From: Candidatus Moranbacteria bacterium GW2011_GWC2_40_12
GTDB taxonomy: Bacteria > Patescibacteria > Paceibacteria > Moranbacterales > UBA11712
Reading direction: 5' to 3'
Assembly (NCBI GenBank): GCA_000995965.1
Contig: LBYD01000002.1
Coordinates: 62,001-126,000 of the forward strand
DNA: 64,000 bases
Part shown: positions 8,783-17,514 of the stretch, piece by piece
Layout of the letters: each line of letters opens with the position of its first letter
Numbering within the stretch: the stretch's first letter is position 1
Program-made: the position numbers and the translations under genes
Notes under the pieces: generated by a model
Told to the model about the DNA's origin: nothing
What the model saw: only the letters and a program-made list of their open reading frames with translations
Databases searched by the model: none

Positions 8783-8884
8783 CCTAATCAATATTTAATA
8801 AATCAAAAAAATTTTTATCACATTATTTTGCGAAAGTCAGTCAAACTCCTGCTGCCGGACACAACAAAAATGATAAATGACAAA

Positions 8885-10690
8885 CTATTCTCCAGGCTGG
8901 CTCGACAAATCTTGGAATTCCTGAAGCAGAGCTTTTGCTGTTTTTTTATCGCCGGCTTTCTCTGCTTCCTTTATTTTTTTTGAAAATTCAGCCCTGCTTT
9001 CCCTAATCATCATATTTCTTTGCCTTTTCAGGGCTTCTTTGAGATCCTCCTCTGGAAAAGTAATCCCGTTCTCATCTCTCTCTACTTCAACTTCAAAGAC
9101 AGCCTCATCAATCAGCCTCTGAGCTTCGAAATCAAAAACTAAGCTTTTTATTTTTTCAGAATTTTTCTCTTGTCCCTCTTTTTTCAGCTTTTCGATTATC
9201 CTTCTTTCTGTCTCGCCTGAAAAGTTGTTCGGATTGATAGTCTCCCTTTGTTTATCCGTCTCTCCGGGAAAAACGAATAAGAGTCCAATTATTCTTCTTT
9301 CCACCGCTTTTTCTTTTCCCGCACTCTGCAAAATAGCGTTCTCTTTTCCCCTGATAGCCGGCTTTGGTTCGCTCCTTGCCTTTTTCAAAATTTCCACAAG
9401 CGCTGATTCTCCAACGCCAAGCTTTTCGGCGAGCGTTTTGATCCAGTGCCCCTTTTCAACGGGGTTGGCGATATCTTTTATGACATTCAAAAGTTCTTTG
9501 GCAATTTTTTTCTTATCGGACGACTTTTTTGGATCGTGACGCGAGAAGGCGTCTTCAAAAAAATACTCAACAACTTCCCGAGCCCCTTCAACTGACATTT
9601 TCCAAACTGCTTTGTCTTCCCGGACAATATCTGCCGCGTCCTTCTCTTTGGGTAGCAGCACTATTCTAACATTCAAATCATTCTCGAGGCAAACGCGGGC
9701 ACTTTTTCTGGCCGCCGCCTGTCCAGCTGGGTCCATGTCAAAAGCCATCTTGATGTTTTCCGTGTAGCGTTTGATAACTTTTATCTGCTCCGGGCCGAAA
9801 GCCGTTCCGGAAACCGCTATCGTGTTTTGGAATCCCGCTTGCTGTGAAGCGATCACGTCCATGTTGCCTTCAACTAATACGACTTCATCCCTCTTTTTAA
9901 TTTCAGTCTTGGCAAAATTGAGCCCATAAAGCACCTTACTTTTGTCATACAGCTCCGTCTGCGGCGTGTTTATGTATTTGGCCGTTTTCTCATCCCCGCC
10001 GGGAGCCACCCGCGCCGCAAACCCAACGACGCGTCCCATGATATCCTGAACCGGGAACACGATTCGATCCCTGAACCTGTCGTAATATTTCGTGTCCTGC
10101 GCCTGGTATTTTGAATTTGGTATTTTCTTTTCAAAACCTTTTTCAACCAATAAGCCGGTTTTTGCAATGTCAGCAACGCTGAAATTTTTCTTTTTCAAAA
10201 ACTCTAGCAGATTCCTCCAGCCTTCCGGCGCGTACCCCAGGCGGAATTTTTTTATTGTTTCATCCTCAAGACCGCGTCCGCGCAAGTATCCCAATATTTT
10301 TTCCTTCCCTCTCCCTTCCCAAAGATTTTTTTCGTACCATTTCGCCGCCAGTTCCAGAATATTGTACAGCTTCGGCTTCACGCTTTCTTTTTCTTTGTCT
10401 CCTTTCTCAAATCTTTTGAGCTCAATTCCCGCTTTTTGGGCCAGCTGCTCAAGCGCTTCCCTGAATTCAAGCCCCTCCATCTCCATCACGAAAGTGAAAA
10501 TATCCCCGCCTTTCCCGCAACCGAAACAATGAAAGCTCCGGCGTTCCTCACTCACCATGAATGAAGGCGTTTTTTCATTATGAAAAGGGCAGAGAGCTCT
10601 CCAGGCGCTCCCTGCTTTTTGCAGCCGGACATATTCTCCGACCAGATCAACGACACTTATTCTGTTTTTTATATCTTCGACGTCGGACAT
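8885..10690 (-). CDS. dnaG: DNA primase
   Basis: Synthesises RNA primers at the replication fork. The start is taken at ATG 10690 (MSDVEDIKNRISVVDLV), the family N-terminus; the longer reading adds residues derived from a spacer repeat. The 601-residue protein has the CHC2 zinc finger (CPFHNEKTPSF ... CFGCGKGGD), the primase core, a TOPRIM domain with VVLVEGNMDVIA and MAFDMDPAGQ, and a C-terminal helicase-interaction region. Between LLVEKGF and YYDRFRDRI there is an extra segment, KIPNSKYQAQDTKY, encoded by a 7-base-period repeat at about 10093-10134. Other DnaG proteins have only a short turn there. It is upstream of rpoD. Confidence 0.96.
   Translation of the reverse strand: MSDVEDIKNRISVVDLVGEYVRLQKAGSAWRALCPFHNEKTPSFMVSEERRSFHCFGCGKGGDIFTFVMEMEGLEFREALEQLAQKAGIELKRFEKGDKEKESVKPKLYNILELAAKWYEKNLWEGRGKEKILGYLRGRGLEDETIKKFRLGYAPEGWRNLLEFLKKKNFSVADIAKTGLLVEKGFEKKIPNSKYQAQDTKYYDRFRDRIVFPVQDIMGRVVGFAARVAPGGDEKTAKYINTPQTELYDKSKVLYGLNFAKTEIKKRDEVVLVEGNMDVIASQQAGFQNTIAVSGTAFGPEQIKVIKRYTENIKMAFDMDPAGQAAARKSARVCLENDLNVRIVLLPKEKDAADIVREDKAVWKMSVEGAREVVEYFFEDAFSRHDPKKSSDKKKIAKELLNVIKDIANPVEKGHWIKTLAEKLGVGESALVEILKKARSEPKPAIRGKENAILQSAGKEKAVERRIIGLLFVFPGETDKQRETINPNNFSGETERRIIEKLKKEGQEKNSEKIKSLVFDFEAQRLIDEAVFEVEVERDENGITFPEEDLKEALKRQRNMMIRESRAEFSKKIKEAEKAGDKKTAKALLQEFQDLSSQPGE
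10093..10134. repeat. Heptad repeat inside dnaG, in frame
   Basis: Plus-strand heptamers GTCCTGC, GCCTGGT, ATTTTGA, ATTTGGT, ATTTTCT, TTTCAAA. The 42 bp (14 codons) encode the extra loop of the primase. Confidence 0.6.
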
Positions 10691-10696
10691 TGAGTT

Positions 10697-10790
10697 CGCG
10701 TGGCGCACAACGCAAAACCAATAACGCATTAGAAAAATTCCATACATTCTGCGTTCTGCGTTCCAAGTTATACGTTATACGAGGAAACAC
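10697..10790. repeat. Heptad repeat upstream of dnaG
   Basis: Heptamers such as ACGCAAA, ACCAATA, ACGCATT, CATTCTG, CGTTCTG, AGTTATA, CGTTATA fill the spacer between the ACT gene and dnaG, and run into the last codons of the former. Confidence 0.6.
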
Positions 10791-11047
10791 GTTTTCGCTT
10801 TGATTCCCTTGAGCTTGTTCAGCTCTTTCGCGAGCGCATCAATTTCCTTGGCCGTTCCCTCCGCCGCGACAACAATCAGTGCCAGACAATTTTGAACGCA
10901 GTGCCGCTGGACATTCACTCCCAGCCGGGCCATGATGAGCCGGCCATTATTCGTCAGAATCCGGTTGACGCTTGCCGAAAGGCCCTTCCGGTCGCTCACA
11001 AAGATCGTGATGGTCGCAAGATGCATTTTTTTCTTTTTTTCAGGCAT
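10775..11047 (-). CDS. ACT-domain regulator, TM1266-like
   Basis: A 90-residue single-domain protein. After a basic start (MPEKKKKMH) it reads as one beta-alpha-beta-beta-alpha-beta ACT fold: LATITIFVSDRKGLSASVN, ARLGVNVQRHCVQNC, LALIVVAAEGTAKEIDALAKELN and a last strand GIKAKTCFLV. It resembles the TM1266 group (putative iron-hydrogenase-system regulators). No hydrogenase gene is in view, so a specific role is not supported. Its C-terminal codons merge into the spacer repeat ahead of dnaG. Confidence 0.65.
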   Translation of the reverse strand: MPEKKKKMHLATITIFVSDRKGLSASVNRILTNNGRLIMARLGVNVQRHCVQNCLALIVVAAEGTAKEIDALAKELNKLKGIKAKTCFLV

Positions 11048-11124
11048 ACTATCACTCTAAACGATAAGCGAAAAATACTCAAATTTATTTCTTTTTTCCA
11101 AATTTCCCCGATTTCCCGAATCTC

Positions 11125-11697
11125 CTACCTTCCAAACAACATTTTTTTGAATTCTTTCCGGTATTTCCCGTCAAACCGGACCCGGAGGAGTGAATTTTTG
11201 AGTTCTCCCTCATAAAAATCAGGATCTTCGGAAAGTTTCAGGAATTCTTTGAACTTGATCAGCCTCGTTTCCATTTTTTCTCCCGCGTCCGGACACGGTT
11301 CTTGAATTTTCACGCAATCTCGAGCGACAAAATAATATATCGTCCAAACAATTTTATTATAGGGTTTTATTTCCTTCCAGAGTATCCATTCTTTGGAAGC
11401 GTATCCGGTTTCTTCCAGAAATTCTCTTTTTGCAGCTTGGATTGGAGACTCTCTTCCATCAACTCTGCCACCAGCTAAAGTATTTTTACTTTTCTTCCAA
11501 TCCGGCTGCTTCTGTCGGAGAATTATTATCCTTTTTCCAACAACTCCAACAATATTCACCGTATCCGGCCGCTTTATTTTTTCAAAAGTTGCCAGGCTTC
11601 CGTCGAACATTTTCTGCTTCCATTGCCAGACGTCGAAAATGACGCCCCTGAAAACACGTTTGGCATTTTTTGGCAGTGTTTTATCAATGCTTGGCAT
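11125..11697 (-). CDS. NUDIX hydrolase
   Basis: A 190-residue protein starting at ATG 11697; longer readings overlap the upstream gene. It contains a full Nudix box, GRVDGRESPIQAAKREFLEE followed by TG, which binds the metal used to cleave nucleoside diphosphates linked to another group. The N-terminal strand set (RGVIFDVWQWKQKMFDGS) resembles ADP-ribose or nucleotide-sugar pyrophosphatases. The substrate cannot be read from sequence. The gene starts 7 bases after the superoxide reductase stop, so they are probably co-transcribed. Confidence 0.85.
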   Translation of the reverse strand: MPSIDKTLPKNAKRVFRGVIFDVWQWKQKMFDGSLATFEKIKRPDTVNIVGVVGKRIIILRQKQPDWKKSKNTLAGGRVDGRESPIQAAKREFLEETGYASKEWILWKEIKPYNKIVWTIYYFVARDCVKIQEPCPDAGEKMETRLIKFKEFLKLSEDPDFYEGELKNSLLRVRFDGKYRKEFKKMLFGR

Positions 11698-11704
11698 AAT
11701 AATT

Positions 11705-12082
11705 TTAGCTTTTCCACAATCCGTGCAAGTTGCAGTATTCCCGCGCAACAATATTTTCCGCTTCGACGCAAAATTCCGCTTCGGGAGCGTCGCCTGGTTT
11801 CAGGAATTTTCGATAGACCTTCCCGTCTGCCAAAATCTCAATCCATTCGATATGGTGCTCCGGAATCATTGGGTGAGGAACTGACCCGATTTTGACTTTC
11901 ACGCCTTTTTCCGTTTTCTCAATCACCGGCACATGTTTTTCCGTGAGGCCTTCCTCCTCGGTCTTTTCCGCCAGAAGTTCCATCGGCTCGCCGCAACAGA
12001 CAAGTTCGCCGACACCCGTGTGCAAAACTTCCACGATATTCCCGCACTCTGCGCATTTATAAATTTGGTTTAGTTCGGTCAT
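11705..12082 (-). CDS. dfx: Desulfoferrodoxin (superoxide reductase, two-iron type)
   Basis: A 125-residue protein. The N-terminal desulforedoxin-type centre has four cysteines (CAEC near residue 10 and LVCCGEPM near 29). The catalytic domain has the iron ligands EKHVPVI, SVPHPMIPEHHIEWI, and the C-terminal Cys/His in EYCNLHGLW. It reduces superoxide to hydrogen peroxide without making oxygen, a common defence in anaerobes. This suggests an anaerobic or oxygen-sensitive lifestyle. AGGAAAA precedes the ATG. Confidence 0.93.
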   Translation of the reverse strand: MTELNQIYKCAECGNIVEVLHTGVGELVCCGEPMELLAEKTEEEGLTEKHVPVIEKTEKGVKVKIGSVPHPMIPEHHIEWIEILADGKVYRKFLKPGDAPEAEFCVEAENIVAREYCNLHGLWKS

Positions 12083-12158
12083 ATATATTTTCCTAATTAT
12101 TATCTTTTATTTTTCTCAATCCTTCAAGGAATAATACTAAATCTGCCCTTAATATGTT

Positions 12159-13328
12159 TCAGCTGGCTCGATTCCGGCGCAACACGAAATACAGAAAAAA
12201 GAACGCGACGGCCGCGTATCCGGCACTCAAGAAAAACGGGAGAGTTATATTCGCTTCAAAGGCCCATCCGGCAACAATTGGTCCCGAAATCATGGAAAGC
12301 GACACGATCGAAGACGATATGCCGAGGATTTCTCCTTTTGCTCCGTCCTCCGCTTCGCCAGCGATGCGGCTGACCATAACCGCGCGAAGAAGGGACTGGC
12401 TGAAAGACAGAACAACGACCCCGAGGATGAAAATTAAAAGTAATTTCACGCTTACAATCAAAAATCCGGCGAGGCAGGCGAGAAGGCCTCCGAGAATAAG
12501 GCTGTTCTCTTCAAATTTTTTCAGCCAAAATTTTCGCAGCATGACTGCCTGATTGAACGCAATGATTACGCCCATGCCCGTGAGAAAAAGACCGGCTTCA
12601 AATGCGCCCAGGCCGAATTCGGCGCTGATATAAAGAGCAAATACAGCCTGCAATCCGGACATGGAAGCCAAAAATAGGAACCAGGAAATGAAATAGGGCC
12701 GAAGTGAAACATTTTGAAAAGCTTTCACGATCGGGCGAAAGGGATTGAGGCTGATTTTGACTTTTCGAAGAACCGCATTTGATTCGGGAAGAAAGAAAAA
12801 AGCAACGATAGCGTTTGCAAGCGCCAAAAATCCCGTGAACCAGAAAGGAAGCGCGTGGGAAATCGAGCTCAAGACGCCTCCGATAAGCGGACCGACAATG
12901 AAGCCGATTCCGATGACCGCCCCAATGAGTCCAATGTTCGCCGTTCGCTCTTTGTCTGTTTTGGAAATATCAACCAAATAGCTTTGCGCTGTGGAGACGT
13001 TCCCCGCGGCCAGTCCGTCAATTATTCTCCCAAGAAAAAGAATCGGCAGAGTCCGCGCGCCCGCGAACACGAACCAGCCGGCTGAAGTGCTAAGGATACT
13101 CGCGATGAAGACCGGCCTTCTCCCGAACCGGTCCGAAAGAGCGCCCAGCACCGGCGCGCTCAAAAAAGAACACAGCGCGAAAATTGAAAAAAGCAGGGTA
13201 ATAGTTTTAGGCGTTGCGCCGAAAGACTCGACATAAAAAGGAAGGACCGGCGCCACAACACCGAACCCGACAATATCAACAAAAACCGCCGCGAGGATTA
13301 TGAATTTTTCTTTGGAAATTTTTATCAC
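12159..13328 (-). CDS. MFS efflux transporter
   Basis: A 389-residue protein with about 12 membrane helices. Motif A of the major facilitator superfamily is GALSDRFGRRPVF in the loop after helix 2. The N-terminus (VDIVGFGVVAPVLPFYVESFG) and helix 4-5 region (GRIIDGLAAGNVSTAQSYLVD) resemble the drug:H+ antiporter family that includes TetA. The substrate is unknown. It stands alone between the SOR/NUDIX pair and the HD hydrolase. Confidence 0.88.
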   Translation of the reverse strand: MIKISKEKFIILAAVFVDIVGFGVVAPVLPFYVESFGATPKTITLLFSIFALCSFLSAPVLGALSDRFGRRPVFIASILSTSAGWFVFAGARTLPILFLGRIIDGLAAGNVSTAQSYLVDISKTDKERTANIGLIGAVIGIGFIVGPLIGGVLSSISHALPFWFTGFLALANAIVAFFFLPESNAVLRKVKISLNPFRPIVKAFQNVSLRPYFISWFLFLASMSGLQAVFALYISAEFGLGAFEAGLFLTGMGVIIAFNQAVMLRKFWLKKFEENSLILGGLLACLAGFLIVSVKLLLIFILGVVVLSFSQSLLRAVMVSRIAGEAEDGAKGEILGISSSIVSLSMISGPIVAGWAFEANITLPFFLSAGYAAVAFFFLYFVLRRNRAS

Positions 13329-13388
13329 GTTTTGTAATTTTCTTTCCCCGTATTATTTTTCATTTTATAAAAGCTAAAAAAATTTCTT

Positions 13389-14066
13389 CTATTCCAGTCC
13401 CCCGATCTCCCTTTCCAGCTTCTTGAGAAAATTTTCTGAAAATTTCATGCGCTTTCGAGCGATTTCCTTCGTTTTTTTTGTGTAAAGCGATTTCAGAATG
13501 TGTTTACCCTTCGTTTCCCATGAGAGTTGGGGGCTGTGTTTGGTTTTGTCCCTGAGACGCCCTTTGAGACTGCCTCCCAAATTTTCTTGGGCGTATTTCT
13601 CGATGTCCATTTTTCGGAAAATGTGAGCGTTGTTTTTTCCCACCCAAACGAATTGTCTCGCAATTCCGATTGCCCCGATCGTATCCAATTTATCGGAATC
13701 GAATACGATTTGCGCTTCTTTAGTTTTTGGCTTGTTTTCGGTCCGGTAGCGATGCGTTATGATGCAGTCGCAAATATGCCGAATTTTCTCTTCCGAAAAT
13801 CCCAGTTTTTGAAGAAACGGCCCGGCGATCTTCGCGCTTTCAATCGCGTGATCAAATTTGCCCGACTTGCTTTTCATTTCCTTGGACCCGCCGATGTCGT
13901 GGAGCAGAATCGCAATCTTCACTACTTCAAGATCAATTTTCTCGTCTTTCGAAATTTTCAGCGCGTTATTATACACCCGGTTCACGTGATCCATATTATG
14001 AGCCGAGCATTTATCCCGCGCCATATACCCCTCGGCGAATTTTTTGATTTTTCCAAGCTTGTTCAT
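13389..14066 (-). CDS. HD-domain phosphohydrolase
   Basis: A 225-residue protein with the metal-binding HD motif set: HNMDHVNRVYNNAL (first His), AILLHDIGG (His-Asp), and later histidines in CDCIITHRYR and the Asp of FDSDKLD. Such proteins hydrolyse nucleotide phosphates or phosphodiesters. The C-terminal 80 residues are strongly basic (KKTKEIARKRMKF). A near-palindromic hairpin (AGCCATTC at 14085-14092 with GAATGGCT at 14106-14113) separates it from abiEii. Confidence 0.82.
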   Translation of the reverse strand: MNKLGKIKKFAEGYMARDKCSAHNMDHVNRVYNNALKISKDEKIDLEVVKIAILLHDIGGSKEMKSKSGKFDHAIESAKIAGPFLQKLGFSEEKIRHICDCIITHRYRTENKPKTKEAQIVFDSDKLDTIGAIGIARQFVWVGKNNAHIFRKMDIEKYAQENLGGSLKGRLRDKTKHSPQLSWETKGKHILKSLYTKKTKEIARKRMKFSENFLKKLEREIGGLE

Positions 14067-14111
14067 AAATTATATTCTCACCGAAGCCATTCAAGGTCTC
14101 ACCTCGAATGG

Positions 14112-14882
14112 CTACAGGCTTTCGATCACCTTTTTAAATTTCAGAACTTTTTCCCTGTCATTCCTGTCGAAAAGAAACGGTTCGACATCGCGCGCCAAAA
14201 TCTGAAAATCCAATCCCTCGCATTTTTGCAAAAGTTTTTTCTTGAGTGCCGGAATTGTCGCGATGCCGGTTTTTGCTTTGAGATATTTGAAATTGGGCTT
14301 TGTTTTAGAAAGCAGAAAAACAACGTCGAAAAAATCCCTTCCCAAGCTGCGTTTTCGGTTGAAGATCGCGAAAATTTTCTGGCTCAAAATGACATCCGGC
14401 GGAGTCACCCTGATTTCGCGAAAAACGTCGAACTTATTGAGAAGATGTATGTCCGGCTCGTATTTCATTCCATGCGCGGCAGTGTCAATCTGGATCAATA
14501 TTTTTTCTTCTTTCGCGACAGCCAACCCATACTTTTGCAGAATTTCAGGAAATCTCACATAGCAGCGGAAAGCGCCTTTGGAAACAATTCTCGTCTCGAC
14601 CAAAAACCCTTCTTCTTCGAGTTCCTTTTTGACGCTGGAAGCGATGGCTGAAAATTCCGGCAATTTCAGCCCGAAGTTGTCAAAATCAAGATCTTCCGAA
14701 AACCGGGTGTTATTGTGCACGATGCGAAGCACCGTTCCGCCCAAAAAGGAAAGTTTTCTGCCGAGTTTGTGGCGAAATACGATGCCCAGAATCTTGTATT
14801 GCAGATATTCCTTATACAAGAACCTGGGAACGCCCCGCAATTCCGGGGGATATTCTTCGAGAATGTTTTTGATGTCAAGCAT
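14112..14882 (-). CDS. AbiEii-type nucleotidyltransferase toxin
   Basis: A 256-residue member of the AbiEii/AbiGii nucleotidyltransferase family, the toxin of type IV toxin-antitoxin systems. The active-site strand is seen in LSFLGGTVLRIVHNNTRFSEDLDFDN (given here in two parts: LSFLGGTVLRIVH and RFSEDLDFDN), with the GG and DLDFD signature. Further conserved parts are ILSQKIFAIFNRKRSLGRD and DFFDVVFLL. In known systems the toxin acts on tRNA acceptor ends using NTP. It overlaps the antitoxin gene by 8 bp, so the pair is translationally coupled. Confidence 0.88.
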   Translation of the reverse strand: MLDIKNILEEYPPELRGVPRFLYKEYLQYKILGIVFRHKLGRKLSFLGGTVLRIVHNNTRFSEDLDFDNFGLKLPEFSAIASSVKKELEEEGFLVETRIVSKGAFRCYVRFPEILQKYGLAVAKEEKILIQIDTAAHGMKYEPDIHLLNKFDVFREIRVTPPDVILSQKIFAIFNRKRSLGRDFFDVVFLLSKTKPNFKYLKAKTGIATIPALKKKLLQKCEGLDFQILARDVEPFLFDRNDREKVLKFKKVIESL

Positions 14883-15498
14883 ACACCCTTCTTAAGATGT
14901 TAATCTTTTTCTTCAACTGCCAGGAATTCGCAATAGTGAGATATTTCGCCATTTTTTGGCTTTTCAATATTTTTTTTATGATTTCGCGGTTGAGACGCAT
15001 CTCGCGGAAGTCATCTGCCGTTTTGAGATCCTCTCGCAGATACAGAAAATCCAGAATGGCTTTTTCCGGATCGGCGATGAGAAATGAATATTCTTTCGCC
15101 TTTGCCAGAGAATAACCGAAGAATAATTCTTTTTTGACCTTCTTATAGAGAAAATTCGTCGCGACTGCGTTGAGGTGCGCGCTCACGGTGCGCGTTTTGA
15201 GAGTTGAAACGGAAAGAATGCTGAAAACTCCTTCCGGAATAAGGCCGTGATAGGAAAGAGCGGTTTCGAGGCTCACATAGGAGGGCTCGTGGATTTTGTT
15301 GGCGATGAAGAAAAGTTTTCGCTCGTCAAGAGGCTGATCCGCGAAAATATAGAAATTACTGGCAATCTTCTTGAGGTATCCTTTCCCCTGCCATTCGCTG
15401 ATTCGGCGCCGGTCGAATTTCGGGAACACGGTGAAGACGTCCCGCATGTCCACGAGAGGAAAACCGCCGAATTGCTTCTGAAAATTCAGGTAATTCAT
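14875..15498 (-). CDS. AbiEi-type antitoxin / transcriptional repressor
   Basis: A 207-residue protein. The N-terminal 60 residues form a winged-helix DNA-binding region (FDRRRISEWQGKGYLKKIASN). The rest matches the AbiEi C-terminal domain, including YVSLETALSYHGLIPEGVFSI (written here only to its key residues YVSLETALSYHGLIPE). Known AbiEi proteins neutralise AbiEii and repress their own promoter by binding inverted repeats. That fits the operator found directly upstream at 15499-15536. It is the first gene of the two-gene operon. Confidence 0.85.
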   Translation of the reverse strand: MNYLNFQKQFGGFPLVDMRDVFTVFPKFDRRRISEWQGKGYLKKIASNFYIFADQPLDERKLFFIANKIHEPSYVSLETALSYHGLIPEGVFSILSVSTLKTRTVSAHLNAVATNFLYKKVKKELFFGYSLAKAKEYSFLIADPEKAILDFLYLREDLKTADDFREMRLNREIIKKILKSQKMAKYLTIANSWQLKKKINILRRVYA

Positions 15499-15562
15499 AA
15501 TTCCATATTATGTTATTTTTAACATATATTGGAATTATATCACCTTGTCGGCCTTTTGTCAA
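15499..15562 (-). promoter_or_regulatory. abiE consensus promoter with inverted-repeat operator
   Basis: On the minus strand TTGACA (15557-15562), a 17-bp spacer and TATAAT (15534-15539) make a full consensus sigma-70 promoter. Downstream, arms at 15499-15515 and 15520-15536 form a 17-bp inverted repeat (three mismatches, 4-base centre). It covers the -10 element through to the ATG at 15498. An AbiEi dimer bound there would block initiation. Confidence 0.85.
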
Positions 15563-15835
15563 ACTCCGCGTGCCGCCGCAAAATCCAGCCCTATTTCCCC
15601 GCCGCGGGGAGATTTATCCCGTACCACAGAAAGAAGTTTGCAGTATCCGACAGAGATTACAATTTTGCGTTTTTTATCCATCACCCTACAGACTCATGCT
15701 ACATTTCCTGTGGTATAAGACGAACCAATGCCACCGTTCCGATTAGTAAAAGATGATTTTACATGAGTTCATTAAGTTTATCTAATGTTTGTCTAAAAGT
15801 TTATCTAAAATATTCACACAAACAGTGACTTTTAG
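15563..15835. other. Intergenic region with short repeats
   Basis: No gene is supported here. It holds an inverted repeat TACCACAG / CTGTGGTA (about 15633-15640 and 15709-15716), a CCCCGCCGCGGGGA palindrome near 15598, and three near-tandem copies of GTTTATCTAA-like words (15776-15810) just past the stop of the next gene. Confidence 0.4.
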
Positions 15836-17494
15836 CTAAACTTTGCTCCATTTAGGGTATCTGGTTGTTCCCGTATTTACAATAGTTCTATCCTTTTTTG
15901 ACATAGCATAGACGATATTCCTTATCTTATTCTTCTTCTGTTGTTCGTCTAAAATTCTAGGTAGTATATCTACAATTAATTTTTCGATATCATTTTTTGA
16001 CGCTGTCTTATATTTTTCCAAATATTCAAGAATCATTTTTTTGTAATGATCGTCTTTAAATCCCCTCATCTTAATGTATTCACTTTTCTCTCCAGTTCGA
16101 GAAGCAACCATTGAAGAAATGTACAAATTAGGACTCCGCCCCTCAATTAGTCCGCGATTCCTAAGTTTTTTGTTTTCAATCGAGGAAAGTTCCTTTCTTT
16201 TTTGAACCTTGTCTAAAGCTATTATAGTTTTCAGGTCCAGATCTGGAATCTGGACAAGTTTTCTTGCATATTTGACATCTAGGACTTTTCCAATAATTAC
16301 AAGCTTCACTTTATTTCCGGTCAAATCATATTCAGGGAGAGGGAAGAATCTATTTTTCTGAGATATAAACATCTTCTTTATCCCGCTCCCTATTGTATCA
16401 ATCATATTTACATTAACCATCGCATCTGTGAGAAATTTATTTCTATAATACTCAGACGGGGAATCAGATTCTATTACATTCTCAATAGTCCCTGGAATAA
16501 AAGATCCGAGATTTGAAAAAACTAGATTATCATCTTCGTTTTCTACAACATTTATTTTTCCGCCTAATTCATAATCTTGGTGCGCAATACAATTATTGAT
16601 AGCTTCTCGAATGGTTGCCGGATCATATCTATCAATTTCATCCGGGAATAGTGTTCTGTCGGAAATATACCTATAGCGCAAGTTTCTGATTTTCTTATAA
16701 ACATTGTCTACAGCTAAAATTAGAGGACAGCTGAAATGTTCATAATCTTTCTCAACTCCGTCTTTATTCTTTAAGATCCATGATATTTTTGCATTTGCGG
16801 GATTAATGAAGTGTTCTGATTCTGATTTTCCTAACAACACAATAGCAGTTCTGGTTATTTCGCTGTTTATTGTAATTTTTGCCTTATTCAAGAAAATTTC
16901 GTCACTCCAATTTCCAATTTCTTTTCCTGCAAGTTTAGGATTTTTGCGAGAGAAACCCTCTCTTGCTTTTTGAATCGCGATGGGATCTAAATCTTTAATT
17001 TTTGCGCCGTCACAAATTTGTGAACTCCAATCTTCTAATTTTGCCTGCGATCGAATCCTTTCTATTTTTTCGATACTTAATGGAACAAGACTTTCATTGT
17101 CTCTTGCATAATAGTGTCCCTGCCAAGCAGTCGGTATTCCTCTTGGCGCTGGTGGAATTTCAAAAATAATGACCCTCTTTCCATTTTTCTTAGCCTCATA
17201 AATTTCCACAAAAAAAATTCCGTTTATGGTTTGCTGAGCTATTTCATGTTTCAGGCTATTTAATTTAGAAAGATCCTTTCTATAGCTAGTTCCAATAATT
17301 TGCTTGTTGTTTTTGATACCAAAAATAAGCCAAGCAGAGTTTTTATTTTTTAAATTTGTCTCATTGCTAAGTGCGCTAAAGCATTTACCAAGCTCCTTGA
17401 AATCAAAATTGGTTTTTGCTTCTTTCCATTCGACTACCTCATTTTCAGCCGGAAGAGAAAGAAGTAAATCGAGCTGTTTGATTATATTTTTCAT
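15836..17494 (-). CDS. AlbA_2 domain / HATPase_c_4 putative transcriptional regulator
   Basis: A 552-residue protein. The N-terminal AlbA_2 (Schlafen-type) domain has ENEVVEWKEA, the nucleic-acid-binding part FGIKNNKQIIGT, and GHYYARDNESLVPLS. The middle has the HATPase_c_4 region: DPATIREAINNCIAHQDYEL, FSNLGSFIPGTIEN and NMIDTIGSGIKKMF. The C-terminal 150 residues are a helical wing-type region. Proteins of this layout are called putative ATP-dependent regulators or helicases and are often found in defence or mobile islands. The start at 17494 is chosen because it begins at the domain boundary; 17521 is an alternative. It lies downstream of the frameshifted kinase with a slight overlap. Confidence 0.8.
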   Translation of the reverse strand: MKNIIKQLDLLLSLPAENEVVEWKEAKTNFDFKELGKCFSALSNETNLKNKNSAWLIFGIKNNKQIIGTSYRKDLSKLNSLKHEIAQQTINGIFFVEIYEAKKNGKRVIIFEIPPAPRGIPTAWQGHYYARDNESLVPLSIEKIERIRSQAKLEDWSSQICDGAKIKDLDPIAIQKAREGFSRKNPKLAGKEIGNWSDEIFLNKAKITINSEITRTAIVLLGKSESEHFINPANAKISWILKNKDGVEKDYEHFSCPLILAVDNVYKKIRNLRYRYISDRTLFPDEIDRYDPATIREAINNCIAHQDYELGGKINVVENEDDNLVFSNLGSFIPGTIENVIESDSPSEYYRNKFLTDAMVNVNMIDTIGSGIKKMFISQKNRFFPLPEYDLTGNKVKLVIIGKVLDVKYARKLVQIPDLDLKTIIALDKVQKRKELSSIENKKLRNRGLIEGRSPNLYISSMVASRTGEKSEYIKMRGFKDDHYKKMILEYLEKYKTASKNDIEKLIVDILPRILDEQQKKNKIRNIVYAMSKKDRTIVNTGTTRYPKWSKV

Positions 17495-17514
17495 AAAATA
17501 TAGTTTATCTTTTC

